NCBI RefSeq assembly: GCF_015207705.1
Contig: NZ_JADEWI010000057.1
Span: 1-40,639, forward strand
Source: Nostoc sp. LEGE 06077
GTDB lineage: Bacteria > Cyanobacteriota > Cyanobacteriia > Cyanobacteriales > Nostocaceae
Length of the DNA: 40,639 bases
Direction of reading: 5' to 3'
Shown here: piece after piece, positions 27,939 through 36,788 of the stretch
Numbering within the stretch: the stretch's first letter is position 1
Layout of the letters: every line of letters begins with the position of its first letter
The notes under the pieces: generated by a model
Databases searched by the model: none
Seen by the model: the letters and a program-made list of their open reading frames with translations, nothing else
What the model was told of the DNA's origin: nothing
Made by a program: the position numbers and the translations under genes

Positions 27939-29015
27939 TTATAGACAAGAGCGGTAAACATCATCTGTCATCTCGGCAACATGTTTCCAGTTATACTTTT
28001 CCGCTAGATATCGATTATGCTGCCCCATAAATGATAACTCAGAGTGTTTACATAATGCAGATTTCATTGCTTGTATTAAGCCACTTTCATCATCTATTTT
28101 GTATAAAAATGCACCGGTGTCATCAAGAGCTTCTCCTATACAACCCTTGCGCGGTGCAATACAAGCTTTACCAAAAGACATTGCTAGAAGTACTGCACCC
28201 GATGTCAATACATCTCGGTATGGAAAAATAACTATATCGCAAGCATTCATATAAAATTGAACCTCCTCTGATGGAACAAAACCTGGAATTAGTTTAATTC
28301 TTTTGTCATCAGAAATCTTTTGTATAAGTGCTTCTGCTATTTCAGGACTATCTCGATAAATCTTGCCAGCAATAACCAGTTGAGCTTCGTCATTATCTAA
28401 TTGCTTGAACGTATCTATTAGTTCAAAGACTCCTTTGTAGGGTCGGATTAAGCCAAGAAATAAAAAAATAGTTCCAGATTGTTTTAAACATAGTTTTTCT
28501 CGTGCGATTGGTTTTTCAATTTTATTTTCGTAAGAGTCTACGTAGTTACCATGAGGAATAACAAAAATCTTATCTGTGTTTGTTCCAGAAAAAACTTCTA
28601 AAAACTCTTCTTTCGCTGCATTACAATGCGTAATAATAGCTTTGGCCAACCTGAATACCATAAAACTACTGATACGGTCTAAAAACAAATTTAAATTTTC
28701 GTGATTCTTAAGATTGTGTACAGTCCAAACAATTTTTACGCCAGAAATTTTTAAGATTATGAGTTGTACTATGAAACTTAGTAACTTTAAAATAGACTTG
28801 AATTTGTTTCTGTTTGGTACCTGAAATAATGGATCTAGCCAGTGAAAATGTACAATATCCGGTTTCCAATGAGAAATTACAGCCGACAAAAAGAAAGAAT
28901 TACTAGATATAGTTTCAACTTGAATATTAATTTTTTGTAGATTAGCTATTAGTTGACTTAAATAAGGATTATCATCATTCACTGTAGGAGCAAAAATTAC
29001 TTTTATCCGTTTCAT
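27939..29015 (-). CDS. GT4-type glycosyltransferase
   Basis: The 358-residue GT-B protein has PDIVHFHWLDPLFQVPNRN (about 53-71), a hydrophobic membrane-associating helix (LLSFIVQLIILKISGVKIVWTVHNL region), IIPHG-type text FVIPHGNYV, and the donor domain LFLGLIRPYKGVFELIDTF. The C-terminal acidic motif is embedded in VIFPYRDVLTSGAVLLAMSFGKACIA, as in GT4 enzymes that transfer to lipid-linked acceptors. The glutamate normally found in the E-x7-E motif is replaced (SGAVLLAM), so catalysis may differ somewhat from the classical members. Confidence 0.82.
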   Translation of the reverse strand: MKRIKVIFAPTVNDDNPYLSQLIANLQKINIQVETISSNSFFLSAVISHWKPDIVHFHWLDPLFQVPNRNKFKSILKLLSFIVQLIILKISGVKIVWTVHNLKNHENLNLFLDRISSFMVFRLAKAIITHCNAAKEEFLEVFSGTNTDKIFVIPHGNYVDSYENKIEKPIAREKLCLKQSGTIFLFLGLIRPYKGVFELIDTFKQLDNDEAQLVIAGKIYRDSPEIAEALIQKISDDKRIKLIPGFVPSEEVQFYMNACDIVIFPYRDVLTSGAVLLAMSFGKACIAPRKGCIGEALDDTGAFLYKIDDESGLIQAMKSALCKHSELSFMGQHNRYLAEKYNWKHVAEMTDDVYRSCL

Positions 29016-29110
29016 ATATTATTTGTTGCTCAATTGTATGTAATTTAAATCAGATTGTCAGCCAAGTGTACAAGGAGACAATTTTAGGGATATACCTGTA
29101 CGATGATTTT

Positions 29111-30352
29111 TTATTTATTATCTTTCTGTTCTAAGCAATCAAAAACCATATCAAAGTTAAAGGCTGCTGCTTGTTTAGCTTGTGGTAGAATCTGACTAAG
29201 TTGATTTACCACCTCATGACGTTTTTTCCAAGAGTTAATGATCGCTTCACAAGCTATATCAACATTCAAAAACTGTTGAATCGAAATAAGTAATCCATCG
29301 TGTAATGCTTCAGATCCTAGTAAATCAGTCATAATCCCTTCGGCTTTAACTGAATAGCCAACTGGCATAGTACAAACTCCACTGGAAAGCCCTGCGATCG
29401 CAGGGTGCATTCTTTCTGCTACCACCATATCGCAAGCACCAATTAAGCCTTTAAACTCTGATGCAGTATGATCTGCACCTGCAAGTCGAACCTGTGGATT
29501 ATAGTCAAGGGCTTTTAGTAGTTGTGTCGCAAAAAGCAAATCATTATTATTGGGATTAATTTCTTGGACATGAGGAATTATTAATACTTGCGCCTCAAAT
29601 TCATTAACCATGAGCTTGACTACCTTAGACCAAACATCAATGTGCTTTTCGTAATCTTGGACAGCGTAACGGCAAATAGCTTGACTTGGTGCGATCGCAA
29701 TTTTAGGTCTATCTAGTTCAATCCCATAATTAATGAGCATTTTAGCTACTATTTCTTGAGATGGTGGTCTTAGCAAAAAGGCTGGATCGGCAGTATGCTT
29801 TACTAGTGAAGGATCTAAACCTAAATCTTTAGTGACATAATTGTAAGAAAGTCGTTCTCGAACTGTAACTAACTTAGAACGACGAGCAACTTTTAACCAT
29901 GCTTCCGCTTCGTCTGTAGTTTTGAATGGTCCAATTGATTGAGCAAGAAAAACAACAGGTACGTCAGCATTTAACGCCAACTCTAATGGCAACAAATGGC
30001 GTTTTAGTGCGCCATAATCTGAACTAAATACATCTCCCCCTGAAGCAATTACAATTGATGCTTTGCGAATCTTTTCTAAATTAGATTGGTAGCCAGGCGA
30101 TAAAGGCTTGTGAAAGTGAGAAAGATTAGTTTGTAATTTTTGTAGCCGTCTCGAATTATTACTTCTTAAATAGTCATGAATTGGCTTCACACCTAATGGT
30201 TGCAATCTAATTTCGTCATACTCAGGCGAACAACTCAATACATCTATGGCTAAATCAGGACGGCGTTGATGTAACTGCTCAATGATTGGTACAACCAACG
30301 CTTCAACTCCGCGATTGCGTAATCCTGTGATCCCTGTAATAATTGCGTTCAT
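29111..30352 (-). CDS. polysaccharide pyruvyl transferase family protein
   Basis: The 413-residue protein belongs to the CsaB/PssM-like polysaccharide pyruvyl transferase family, which attaches a pyruvate ketal from phosphoenolpyruvate to a sugar. Visible landmarks are GITGLRNRGVEALVVPIIEQ at the start, IVIASGGDVFSSDYG (about 105), PVVFLAQSIGPFKTTDEAEAW (about 135), RESxxY-like VTVRERLSYNYV (about 160), DPAFLL and a C-terminal CDMVVAERMHPAIAGLSSGV block. The last block holds the usual conserved RxH (ERMH). Pyruvylation would add negative charge to the polymer. Some family members have other roles, so the reaction is inference. Confidence 0.82.
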   Translation of the reverse strand: MNAIITGITGLRNRGVEALVVPIIEQLHQRRPDLAIDVLSCSPEYDEIRLQPLGVKPIHDYLRSNNSRRLQKLQTNLSHFHKPLSPGYQSNLEKIRKASIVIASGGDVFSSDYGALKRHLLPLELALNADVPVVFLAQSIGPFKTTDEAEAWLKVARRSKLVTVRERLSYNYVTKDLGLDPSLVKHTADPAFLLRPPSQEIVAKMLINYGIELDRPKIAIAPSQAICRYAVQDYEKHIDVWSKVVKLMVNEFEAQVLIIPHVQEINPNNNDLLFATQLLKALDYNPQVRLAGADHTASEFKGLIGACDMVVAERMHPAIAGLSSGVCTMPVGYSVKAEGIMTDLLGSEALHDGLLISIQQFLNVDIACEAIINSWKKRHEVVNQLSQILPQAKQAAAFNFDMVFDCLEQKDNK

Positions 30353-30639
30353 GATAGTTTCTATCTCTATTCAAGTTCAAGTATTCAATATCAAGTAGCC
30401 ATATAGCATTAATAAATGAGTCACAAACAAATCGACTTTCTATTTCCTTTCAAGGATAGTTTTTTTAGAATCTGGAAAATAGTTGATCAATTGTTTAACG
30501 TGGATTGGTTGGTTCAGGATTTAAGTATCTGCTGAAATAGTCAAAAAATGACACAATACAAAATATCTAACCTTGAGAAATCCATAATTCATATTCCCTG
30601 ACTCCACCAAGACTGTGTAAATCAAATAAGATTGCTTAG

Positions 30640-31773
30640 TTAATGAACAATCATCACATCGTGAAGTTTTTTTCGAGGTGATTGCGCTACTTTCAGCTTT
30701 GTAGGTAAATGACCAACTGCTATCATCATTATTATTAGTTCCGAATCTTTAATTCCCGAAATGTTTCTAAGCTTTTCGTCTATCTGAAACTCAACGCTCC
30801 AATTCAAACAACAAGTACCTAAACCTAATGAATGAAGAGCATATATCAAAGACATAGCAAACATACCGCCATCTATCCAACCTTGATTTCTTTCTCCTGT
30901 AGAGATAAAGTATTGCAAATCAGACGTTACAATTAGCACTTTACTTGCTTGATCGCCAAAACCACGGTTGCCATTTTGACAGATAAGAACTGCTTTCTTA
31001 TCTTCTTCACTGCTAAATACATGCAGCTTAGATGATTGACGATTACAAACAGAAGGTGTTTTTTGAGCCATTTCTACTGCTTGTTCAATTAAGTACATTT
31101 CAACATCTATAGGTGCAAAATGTCTAATGCTGTATCTAGAATTGACAAAAGCTTGAAAATTTATGTAAGTAGCTTCATTTATCTGCTGCTTTGTAACTTC
31201 TAGAACGCCACCTTGATTAGTACAATTTTTTTCATTATTTACTTCTTTTAAAGCAAGTATTTCTTGATGAAGTTGAGCGTTATTTAAGCCATTTTTAATA
31301 CTAAAGTTATGGTAGCTACATAAAACATTAATTGCAATTTGTCCGGTTTCATCTAAACCATATTTTTTGTGATATATCCATAGATTAGATATGAGTCTTT
31401 TAATAATCTCAGATCCAAAACCAATTCTCGGTTCTTTGAGAGCAAGGCCTTTTTCAAGACGATGATAGTCCATCGTAATTAAAGACTTTAGTTGAATTTG
31501 ATTAACAACATTTGGATTAACTACTGCTGTATCAATAAATCTTTTAAAGTCATAAGCATAATTGTACGCTAATTTTGGTACAGCTAATACTAGAGGCAAA
31601 ATTTTAACCAGTTTTAGCTGATATTGAATATTTGTCCATTTAATTCTAATACGTTCTCTAAATTTTATACGCTGCTTCAGATTTAATATCCAATGTTTGA
31701 CACCATAGTTAATAGATGTAGAATCTTTGATATTATTCAAATTTGAAGTAATATTTGAGAATAAATTAGACAT
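30640..31773 (-). CDS. nitroreductase-family protein with long N-terminal extension
   Basis: The ATG at 31771-31773 has an excellent AAGGAG seven bases upstream; an in-frame TTG at 31825 is less likely. The 377-residue protein has an N-terminal extension of about 200 residues with TMDYHRLEKGLALKEPRIGF near 100, then an FMN-dependent nitroreductase-like domain: NSRYSIRHFAPIDVE (about 212), TPSVCNRQSSKLHVF (about 238), GWIDGGMFAMSLIYALHSLGLGTCCLNW (about 298) and a GHLP C-terminal region. Such proteins recur beside pyruvyl transferase and flippase genes in polysaccharide loci, where their substrate is unknown. It could oxidise or reduce a sugar or lipid intermediate, or serve a non-redox role. 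It lies 43 bases after the flippase gene and 287 bases before the pyruvyl transferase gene. Confidence 0.8.
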   Translation of the reverse strand: MSNLFSNITSNLNNIKDSTSINYGVKHWILNLKQRIKFRERIRIKWTNIQYQLKLVKILPLVLAVPKLAYNYAYDFKRFIDTAVVNPNVVNQIQLKSLITMDYHRLEKGLALKEPRIGFGSEIIKRLISNLWIYHKKYGLDETGQIAINVLCSYHNFSIKNGLNNAQLHQEILALKEVNNEKNCTNQGGVLEVTKQQINEATYINFQAFVNSRYSIRHFAPIDVEMYLIEQAVEMAQKTPSVCNRQSSKLHVFSSEEDKKAVLICQNGNRGFGDQASKVLIVTSDLQYFISTGERNQGWIDGGMFAMSLIYALHSLGLGTCCLNWSVEFQIDEKLRNISGIKDSELIIMMIAVGHLPTKLKVAQSPRKKLHDVMIVH

Positions 31774-31816
31774 TGAACAACTCCTTAATTTTTGTTTTAT
31801 ATCCTCTGTATGTAAA

Positions 31817-33268
31817 CTAACGAGCAATATTTATTACTCGCCAAAAAAGTTTTGGTGCAATTAAGAAAATTGACAATACGTAAACTGCTAAACCTACTAA
31901 TGTGGCAAGAGCTAATATTGCAGAATAACTTATTAAGTGACTCAAAAAATATTTGATACCAAAAATAGCTAACAACATAATTCCTGTTGCAGCTAAGGGA
32001 GCCGCACCTTGACGCAGATAAGTCGGCACATCAATCCGAATTAGCTTCCAAACAACCCAAATTGTAACAGGCGACATTAAGTAAGCTCTAATTACATAAG
32101 CTGCGGCAACAGCTACAATCCCCCACTGCACAGCTATAGCAAAAGATATAACATTGCAGATAGCTTGTACACCATCTAATGCGAGTTTCCATGAAGGCTT
32201 TCCCAACGCCATAATTACAGAGCCATTAAAATAGAAATAAGCGTATAAAATCCCAATTAGGTTAAGAACTTGAATGACTGGGATACTTGGTGTCCATTTG
32301 TCTCCGAAGACAACTTGCACTATTTCTGGCGCTAAAGCTACTGTAGCCAAAAATCCTGGAAAAGTAATTAAACTACTTAACTCTATAGCTTGATAAAGTG
32401 CATTTTTTAATCTTTCTGGTTCCTGCTGTAATCTGGCAAATGTTGGCAGAGAAACTTTGGAAATAACGCTAGTTAATAAATCTGTCAATATTGACAATAT
32501 ACGATATGCAACAGTGTAATACCCTAAGGCTGTAGAACCTAAGAAATACCCAATTAAAAAGTCATCAGAACGACGAGTAAAGAAGTTAAATAAACTTATA
32601 CCCATTATATTCACTCCAAAGGAAAATAGTTCTTTGAAGTGTCTTGGCGAAAATCTGAATTTTGGTCGCCATTCACTAATTTTCCATATTATTAAAATCC
32701 TTACTAAACTAATGGATAACTGTTGACCAACAAGACTCCAAACTCCATATCCCATAAACGACATAGTTATTCCTACTACACCGCCCGTTACTGTTGTTAC
32801 TAGCGATCGCGTAGCCAGAATTTTGAAAGCTAATTGACGCTGAAAAATTGTGTCTTGAACACTGTTAAAAGCATTTAGTAAAAGGTTAAGTGACAACCAG
32901 CAAATTATTGATGCTAGTTGCGGCTCTTTGAATAAGTTAGCAACTAAACTAGAGCAAGCAATAGTCAGTATTGTTAATATTCCGCTAATACCTAAATTAG
33001 TCCAGAAAGCTGTATCTAAATGTTCTGGTTCTAATTTTTCACGCTGGATGATAGCTTGTGAAAATCCCTGATCAAGAAAAACTTGTAATAAATTCAGTAA
33101 TAAACTAGATAGAGCGATCAAACCAAATGCTTTTGGCCCTAATATACGGGCAAGAATAAAGAAAACACCAAAAGAAATTACCTGGCGTCCCCAAATATCA
33201 ATGGCAGTCCAAATTACCCCCTTAATTGCTTGCTGTCGTAAGTTTGAATATTGTTTTGGTGGTTCCAT
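31817..33268 (-). CDS. Wzx-type polysaccharide flippase (WzxC-like)
   Basis: The 483-residue integral membrane protein of the MOP exporter superfamily has about twelve to fourteen hydrophobic helices. It starts with NLRQQAIKGVIWTAIDIWGRQVISFGVFFILARILGP, split here as residues 7-44, and continues with GFSQAIIQREKLEPEHLDTAFW (about 75-95), all typical of WzxC-like lipopolysaccharide or colanic-acid type flippases. It would move undecaprenol-linked repeat units from the cytoplasmic to the outer face of the plasma membrane for the Wzy-like polymerase encoded at 19826-21139. It is the second gene of the minus-strand series. Confidence 0.88.
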   Translation of the reverse strand: MEPPKQYSNLRQQAIKGVIWTAIDIWGRQVISFGVFFILARILGPKAFGLIALSSLLLNLLQVFLDQGFSQAIIQREKLEPEHLDTAFWTNLGISGILTILTIACSSLVANLFKEPQLASIICWLSLNLLLNAFNSVQDTIFQRQLAFKILATRSLVTTVTGGVVGITMSFMGYGVWSLVGQQLSISLVRILIIWKISEWRPKFRFSPRHFKELFSFGVNIMGISLFNFFTRRSDDFLIGYFLGSTALGYYTVAYRILSILTDLLTSVISKVSLPTFARLQQEPERLKNALYQAIELSSLITFPGFLATVALAPEIVQVVFGDKWTPSIPVIQVLNLIGILYAYFYFNGSVIMALGKPSWKLALDGVQAICNVISFAIAVQWGIVAVAAAYVIRAYLMSPVTIWVVWKLIRIDVPTYLRQGAAPLAATGIMLLAIFGIKYFLSHLISYSAILALATLVGLAVYVLSIFLIAPKLFWRVINIAR

Positions 33269-33436
33269 TACAGGATTTACAGGATATAAATTAAATTGTG
33301 ATACTTTTACTCTTATGGAAAAAGTGTCACATTAACCTGTGACATTTCTACTCTTGTTGAAAACACGTAAATGGCTACTACATAGAATATACATTACTAG
33401 TTTTTGTAAACAAACATTATTCTTTATTTACTGGTT

Positions 33437-34234
33437 TTAATCATTACTTTCACTCAGGAAGACTCGGGGAAGGCGACTTGATGAAATTAGTTGTTTAGCC
33501 GCCAGCCACATAAAAGCAGGTATTGTTGTTGCATAGCGTCGCCAAAGTCGTCGCGGTTCTTGAACCCAACGATATAGCCATTCTAGACCTAAGTCTCTGA
33601 TTACACGGGGCGCACGCTTTTGAATTCCCGCATACACAGGGAAAACGCCACCTACGCCAACCATGACTGCGCGAATTTTACCCTTGTGTTGTGCCATCCA
33701 TTTTTCTTGTTTGGGACACCCTAGGGATACCCACACTACACCCGCACCACTGGAATTAATTTTATTGATCAAAACTTGGTCTTCAGTTTCCATCAGTGGA
33801 CGGAAGGGTAAGGGTTCCATTCCCGCTATTTTCAGTTGAGGAAATTCTTGTCCTAATCTTGCTTGTATTTTTGTAAGGATCTCAGTTTGCGAGCCAACAA
33901 AGAAAACACTCAGATTATGGGTTTGTGCGTAGTGACATGTCTCAACAAATATATCCATCCCCGCTACACGATCTTGGTAACGAGATCCCATTCGCCGCAT
34001 CATCCAGACTAGTGGCATACCATCAGGTGTTACCATATCTGAATTTTTTAGTACTTTAGCAAAATCTGGATTCCAGTGTGCTTCCATTAGCATGTGTACA
34101 TTAGCTACACATACAGTTTTGCTTTCGTGAGCGATCGCCCACTTTATAATTGTTTGTATCTGATCCTCAAAGCGTAAAGCAGTAATAGGGAAATCAAGTA
34201 CTTTTTGAGTAGGCAGAAACACTTCTGCTACCAT
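33437..34234 (-). CDS. WecG/TagA/CpsF family glycosyltransferase (GT26)
   Basis: The 265-residue protein shows the GT26 pattern: VCVANVHMLMEAHWNPDF, MVTPDGMPLVWMMRRMGSR (about 85-103), DRVAGMDIFVETC, and GVVWVSLGCPKQEKWM (about 173-188). GT26 enzymes transfer a sugar (ManNAc, ManNAcA or glucose-type) to a lipid-linked primer on the cytoplasmic side of the membrane, usually as the second step. AAGGAG eight to twelve bases before the ATG gives a strong ribosome-binding site. It is the first gene of the polysaccharide series, with a gene-free promoter region of about 660 bases upstream. The initiating phosphoglycosyl transferase is not in this window. Confidence 0.92.
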   Translation of the reverse strand: MVAEVFLPTQKVLDFPITALRFEDQIQTIIKWAIAHESKTVCVANVHMLMEAHWNPDFAKVLKNSDMVTPDGMPLVWMMRRMGSRYQDRVAGMDIFVETCHYAQTHNLSVFFVGSQTEILTKIQARLGQEFPQLKIAGMEPLPFRPLMETEDQVLINKINSSGAGVVWVSLGCPKQEKWMAQHKGKIRAVMVGVGGVFPVYAGIQKRAPRVIRDLGLEWLYRWVQEPRRLWRRYATTIPAFMWLAAKQLISSSRLPRVFLSESND

Positions 34235-34899
34235 AGCTCACTCCTTGTGTCAAAGATAAATAGCAACAGATTACCTATAGGCACTCTGCATATTTAAATA
34301 AGCCAATTAGATGAATCTTGGCTCTTTTCTGAGCTTGTAGCATTCTTACAAGAGAACACATGATTGTAAAATAGTTTTTCAGCAATTTTACTGTTTGCTG
34401 AGTTCTATGTTTTTTAAAAAATACAATCGTAAATTAGCTTACTTGTTTAACTTAAAGTTTATTACACGAAGATGTCAAACTTTATATTTACTTTATATTC
34501 TTCTAAGGATTGGTTTATCTAAACATTACATTACTACTTAATTACCCTTACGTAATAGTATCTGGTTTCATAAAATTTTCTTGTAAATTTAGCCAAATTT
34601 TATCTGTCAACCCTCTAATAGAGGATTTAGTACAGTTAAATATATTTGAATTAATAGACTTGAATGAATTAATTAATAATATTTTTTTATGATTAAAAGA
34701 ATTTAACCTTGTAAAATTCAACCTAGATCTCGAAAGCAACATCAAATACAAAAACAAGGCAATTTAGAAGAATTGTATGACAGTATGGGCAGAATTTCCT
34801 AGCTTCTCGCAATTATTATTTATAGTGGTCAGAGTGTTAAGCAAAGCGCCTCATATCTCTTTTTATTGGTTTATGCGCGTTTAGGAACAACCAATTGAT
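34235..34899. other. gene-free interval upstream of the polysaccharide locus
   Basis: About 660 AT-rich bases without a convincing gene. Short reading frames on both strands around 34510-34757 have low-complexity I/N/L/S composition and no ribosome-binding site. The promoter for the wecG-like gene should lie in 34235-34400, but no clear consensus can be fixed by eye. Confidence 0.5.
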
Positions 34900-35109
34900 T
34901 CAACTTACAAGAATTAGCCAAAAAAAAGGGGGAGGAATTATTCCCCCCCCTTTTTTCTTGTTGTCTCTGTTGTCTGGGTGATTATTTTCCTTTAATCGTT
35001 GCCTCAGCATTTGTCTTTGTTTTTTGAGTTGCCGTTTTCTGGCTGAACCACCTTTGCCTTTATCATTTCTCCCTTCTCGGCGGGGAGATTCCCATCTTTT
35101 TAAGCGCAT
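34900..35109 (-). CDS. small, highly basic hypothetical protein (69 aa)
   Basis: The ATG at 35107-35109 opens a frame encoding a strongly basic peptide (RLKRWESPRREGRNDKGKGG, then ARKRQLKKQRQMLRQRLKE), which is predicted to be helical and nucleic-acid-binding-like. The last 17 or so residues (KKKGGGIIPPPFFWLILVS) are encoded by the terminator-like inverted repeat at 34921-34956, which is unusual. There is no Shine-Dalgarno sequence. Composition up to about residue 50 looks like a real ribosome- or RNA-associated small protein, but the call is uncertain. Confidence 0.4.
   Translation of the reverse strand: MRLKRWESPRREGRNDKGKGGSARKRQLKKQRQMLRQRLKENNHPDNRDNKKKGGGIIPPPFFWLILVS
34920..34956. terminator. 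bidirectional terminator-like inverted repeat
   Basis: A8 and G5 (34920-34932) face C8 and T6 (34943-34956) across a ten-base spacer, giving a stem of five G:C pairs and six A:T pairs with T runs on either strand. It can terminate transcription from either direction, including the minus-strand small basic gene, whose frame runs through it. Confidence 0.65.
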
Positions 35110-35462
35110 AAAAAAATTTTACTTGCGTATGTTGGTTAGTTTCCTAATTATAATTCATATAACTATCTAGTGTCTACCCACTTCTCACGGCTCATACATC
35201 CTATATTTACCTATTTGCTTAACCAATCTAACCTTATAAAACACTGCTAGAACCTATCAGACTCTATTCAGCAGCAATAGTTTGAGCATCGATTACCTTT
35301 ACACAAAAATTCAGTTAGTAAGATGTTGTAGGCATTCTAGGAAACTTCTTAGTCTATATATATTATTCAACAGCCGTAGCGTACCACACTAAAACTATGC
35401 GGAACAGTACGTTAGGCTTGCCTTAATACACTTCAAAAACATGAAATTTATAAGGTAAGCTT
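35110..35462. other. gene-free interval before the 140-aa hypothetical
   Basis: These 353 bases hold no credible gene. They must contain the promoter of the 35463 gene. No clear tRNA, palindromic repeat or consensus promoter could be picked out. Confidence 0.4.
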
Positions 35463-35885
35463 GTGTCTGATTTAGAACTACACAAATATCTTCCCAAACT
35501 CCCCGAACCAGCCCTACAAGAATTTACAGAATGGTGTGTTTTAGAGCAGGCAAAAGCCGCAGGTATAGAATTTACTCCTGATTCAACTAAGTTAGCAAAT
35601 TTAATCCCAAATGAGTATATTTGGCAACTTATTGATCAGTTTATGAAAGTGAAACCAGACCCAATTAAAGCTGGGTTAGTAGCTACAATAGCTGGTCAAG
35701 AAGCTGATAGCCACGGTTTAGTAGGTTCGCCAATTATGGCAGATTTTTTGGCCATTTATATTAAGTATTCAATTCCCGAAAATGGCACACCTCCAGAAGA
35801 AGCGAAAAAGTTAATCACAGAAGCGGCAATTCAGCAGTATGAAAAGCTATCTGAGCTTGCTGATAAATATAATATAACGTTCTAG
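35463..35885 (+). CDS. conserved hypothetical protein (140 aa)
   Basis: The start is GTG at 35463 (VSDLELHKYLPKLPEPALQE, with valine read as Met). AAGG lies about seven bases upstream. The protein is acidic, soluble and helix-rich, with no signal peptide or membrane segment; I do not recognise a family. The segment VKPDPIKAGLVATIAGQEAD and the following LVGSPIMADFLAIYIKYS read as a well-packed globular fold. The composition and codon use look like a real gene. It is followed by a hairpin terminator and then a PD-(D/E)XK-like gene, with no functional context that helps. Confidence 0.65.
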   Translation: MSDLELHKYLPKLPEPALQEFTEWCVLEQAKAAGIEFTPDSTKLANLIPNEYIWQLIDQFMKVKPDPIKAGLVATIAGQEADSHGLVGSPIMADFLAIYIKYSIPENGTPPEEAKKLITEAAIQQYEKLSELADKYNITF

Positions 35886-35910
35886 ATTGTGGCTATTTGT
35901 TAATTATTCC

Positions 35911-35943
35911 AAGGCTTTGTCTATATTATGAGGCAAAGCCTTT
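35911..35943 (+). terminator. terminator-like hairpin after the 140-aa gene
   Basis: AAGGCTTTG (35911-35919) and CAAAGCCTT (35934-35942) form a perfect nine-base-pair stem with a 14-base loop. The T tract is short (TTT), so termination may be partial. Confidence 0.6.
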
Positions 35944-35988
35944 AAGTTGTAACATAAGAATACAACAAAGCGGATTAAGAATGAAGCT

Positions 35989-36594
35989 ATGCCATACAGT
36001 GACTTTACACTCAAAAAGGTTAAAAAAGATTTTGGGCTGACGGTAATCGAACCTGTTGATTTCCTCCAAGATATTCAACCTGTCACTCCTAGCGAATTTT
36101 TAATAGAAACTATCAATAAACGCTTAAATTTAGCTCTGGCAGTTAATACGGAAAAAGCGAGAAGTGAGTGGTTGGTCTCTCCTATACTTTCAGAATTAAA
36201 AGATATTTTATCTAACGAAATTAGTTTATTCTCTGGCACAGATTTTACAGTAGATCCTACTTTAGGATTAAGCGGTGTTTGTGATTTTTTGATCAGCCGT
36301 TCTCCAGAACAATTAGAGATTGAAGCCCCTGCCCTTGTAGTAGTTGAGGCGAAAAAGGCAGACTTAAATCCGGGCATTGGCCAATGTATCGCTGAAATGG
36401 TTGCGGCCCAGAAGTTTAACGAAATGAACAATAGTCCGATACCTATAATTTACGGTGCAATTACATCAGGCGATCGCTGGAAGTTTCTCAAACTAGAATC
36501 CCAAACCGTCACAATTGGGCTAACAGAGTACAACATTCCTCCAGTCGATAAGGTGTTGGGGATACTGTTAAGCTTTGTTTCCAGTGTCAATTGA
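35989..36594 (+). CDS. PD-(D/E)XK nuclease-fold-like hypothetical protein (201 aa)
   Basis: Residues 90-135 show the arrangement of the PD-(D/E)XK fold: a glycine-linked aspartate (GLSGVCDFLISR), then LVVVEAKKAD, where E and K are the expected catalytic pair, then a helix QCIAEMVAAQKF of the QxxxE type often seen in this superfamily. The last third (IYGAITSGDRWKFLKLES) also recurs in cyanobacterial proteins of this type. These have no known substrate; the fold is used by restriction enzymes, resolvases and many non-nucleolytic relatives. No methylase or other defence gene lies nearby. Fold assignment from motif order only. Confidence 0.65.
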   Translation: MPYSDFTLKKVKKDFGLTVIEPVDFLQDIQPVTPSEFLIETINKRLNLALAVNTEKARSEWLVSPILSELKDILSNEISLFSGTDFTVDPTLGLSGVCDFLISRSPEQLEIEAPALVVVEAKKADLNPGIGQCIAEMVAAQKFNEMNNSPIPIIYGAITSGDRWKFLKLESQTVTIGLTEYNIPPVDKVLGILLSFVSSVN

Positions 36595-36679
36595 GTAGTT
36601 TGTGTCCAATTTAGACACCTAAATAGTAGATTTATTGCAGAAGTTTTTTTAGCTTGAATGTAATCATAAGCTAAATTTT

Positions 36680-36745
36680 TATCGAACCGCATAGACGCGT
36701 CAGCGGCTACTCTTACGAGAACGCCTGACGGCGAACCGGCAGGAT
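36680..36745. repeat. GC-rich dispersed intergenic repeat
   Basis: The block CGCATAGACGCGTCAGCGG with TCTTACGAGA and GAACGCCTGACGGCGAACC is typical of dispersed repeats in Nostocales genomes. CGTCAG (36698-36703) pairs with CTGACG (36725-36730). It sits in the 194-base gap between two convergent genes. Confidence 0.6.
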
Positions 36746-36788
36746 AGAACGCAAAGATCCCAAATAAAAGTAAGAAAATAGTTATATT

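Noticed and set aside
14114-34234. Heterocyst envelope polysaccharide (hep) island
   Set aside because: The gene order and set do not match the hep genes I know (no hepA ABC exporter, hepB/hepC signature), so the product was left unspecified.
34510-34757. Short overlapping frames on both strands
   Set aside because: AT-rich low-complexity translation and no ribosome-binding site.
35989-36594. Restriction-modification system
   Set aside because: Only a nuclease-like fold is present, with no methyltransferase or specificity gene adjacent.
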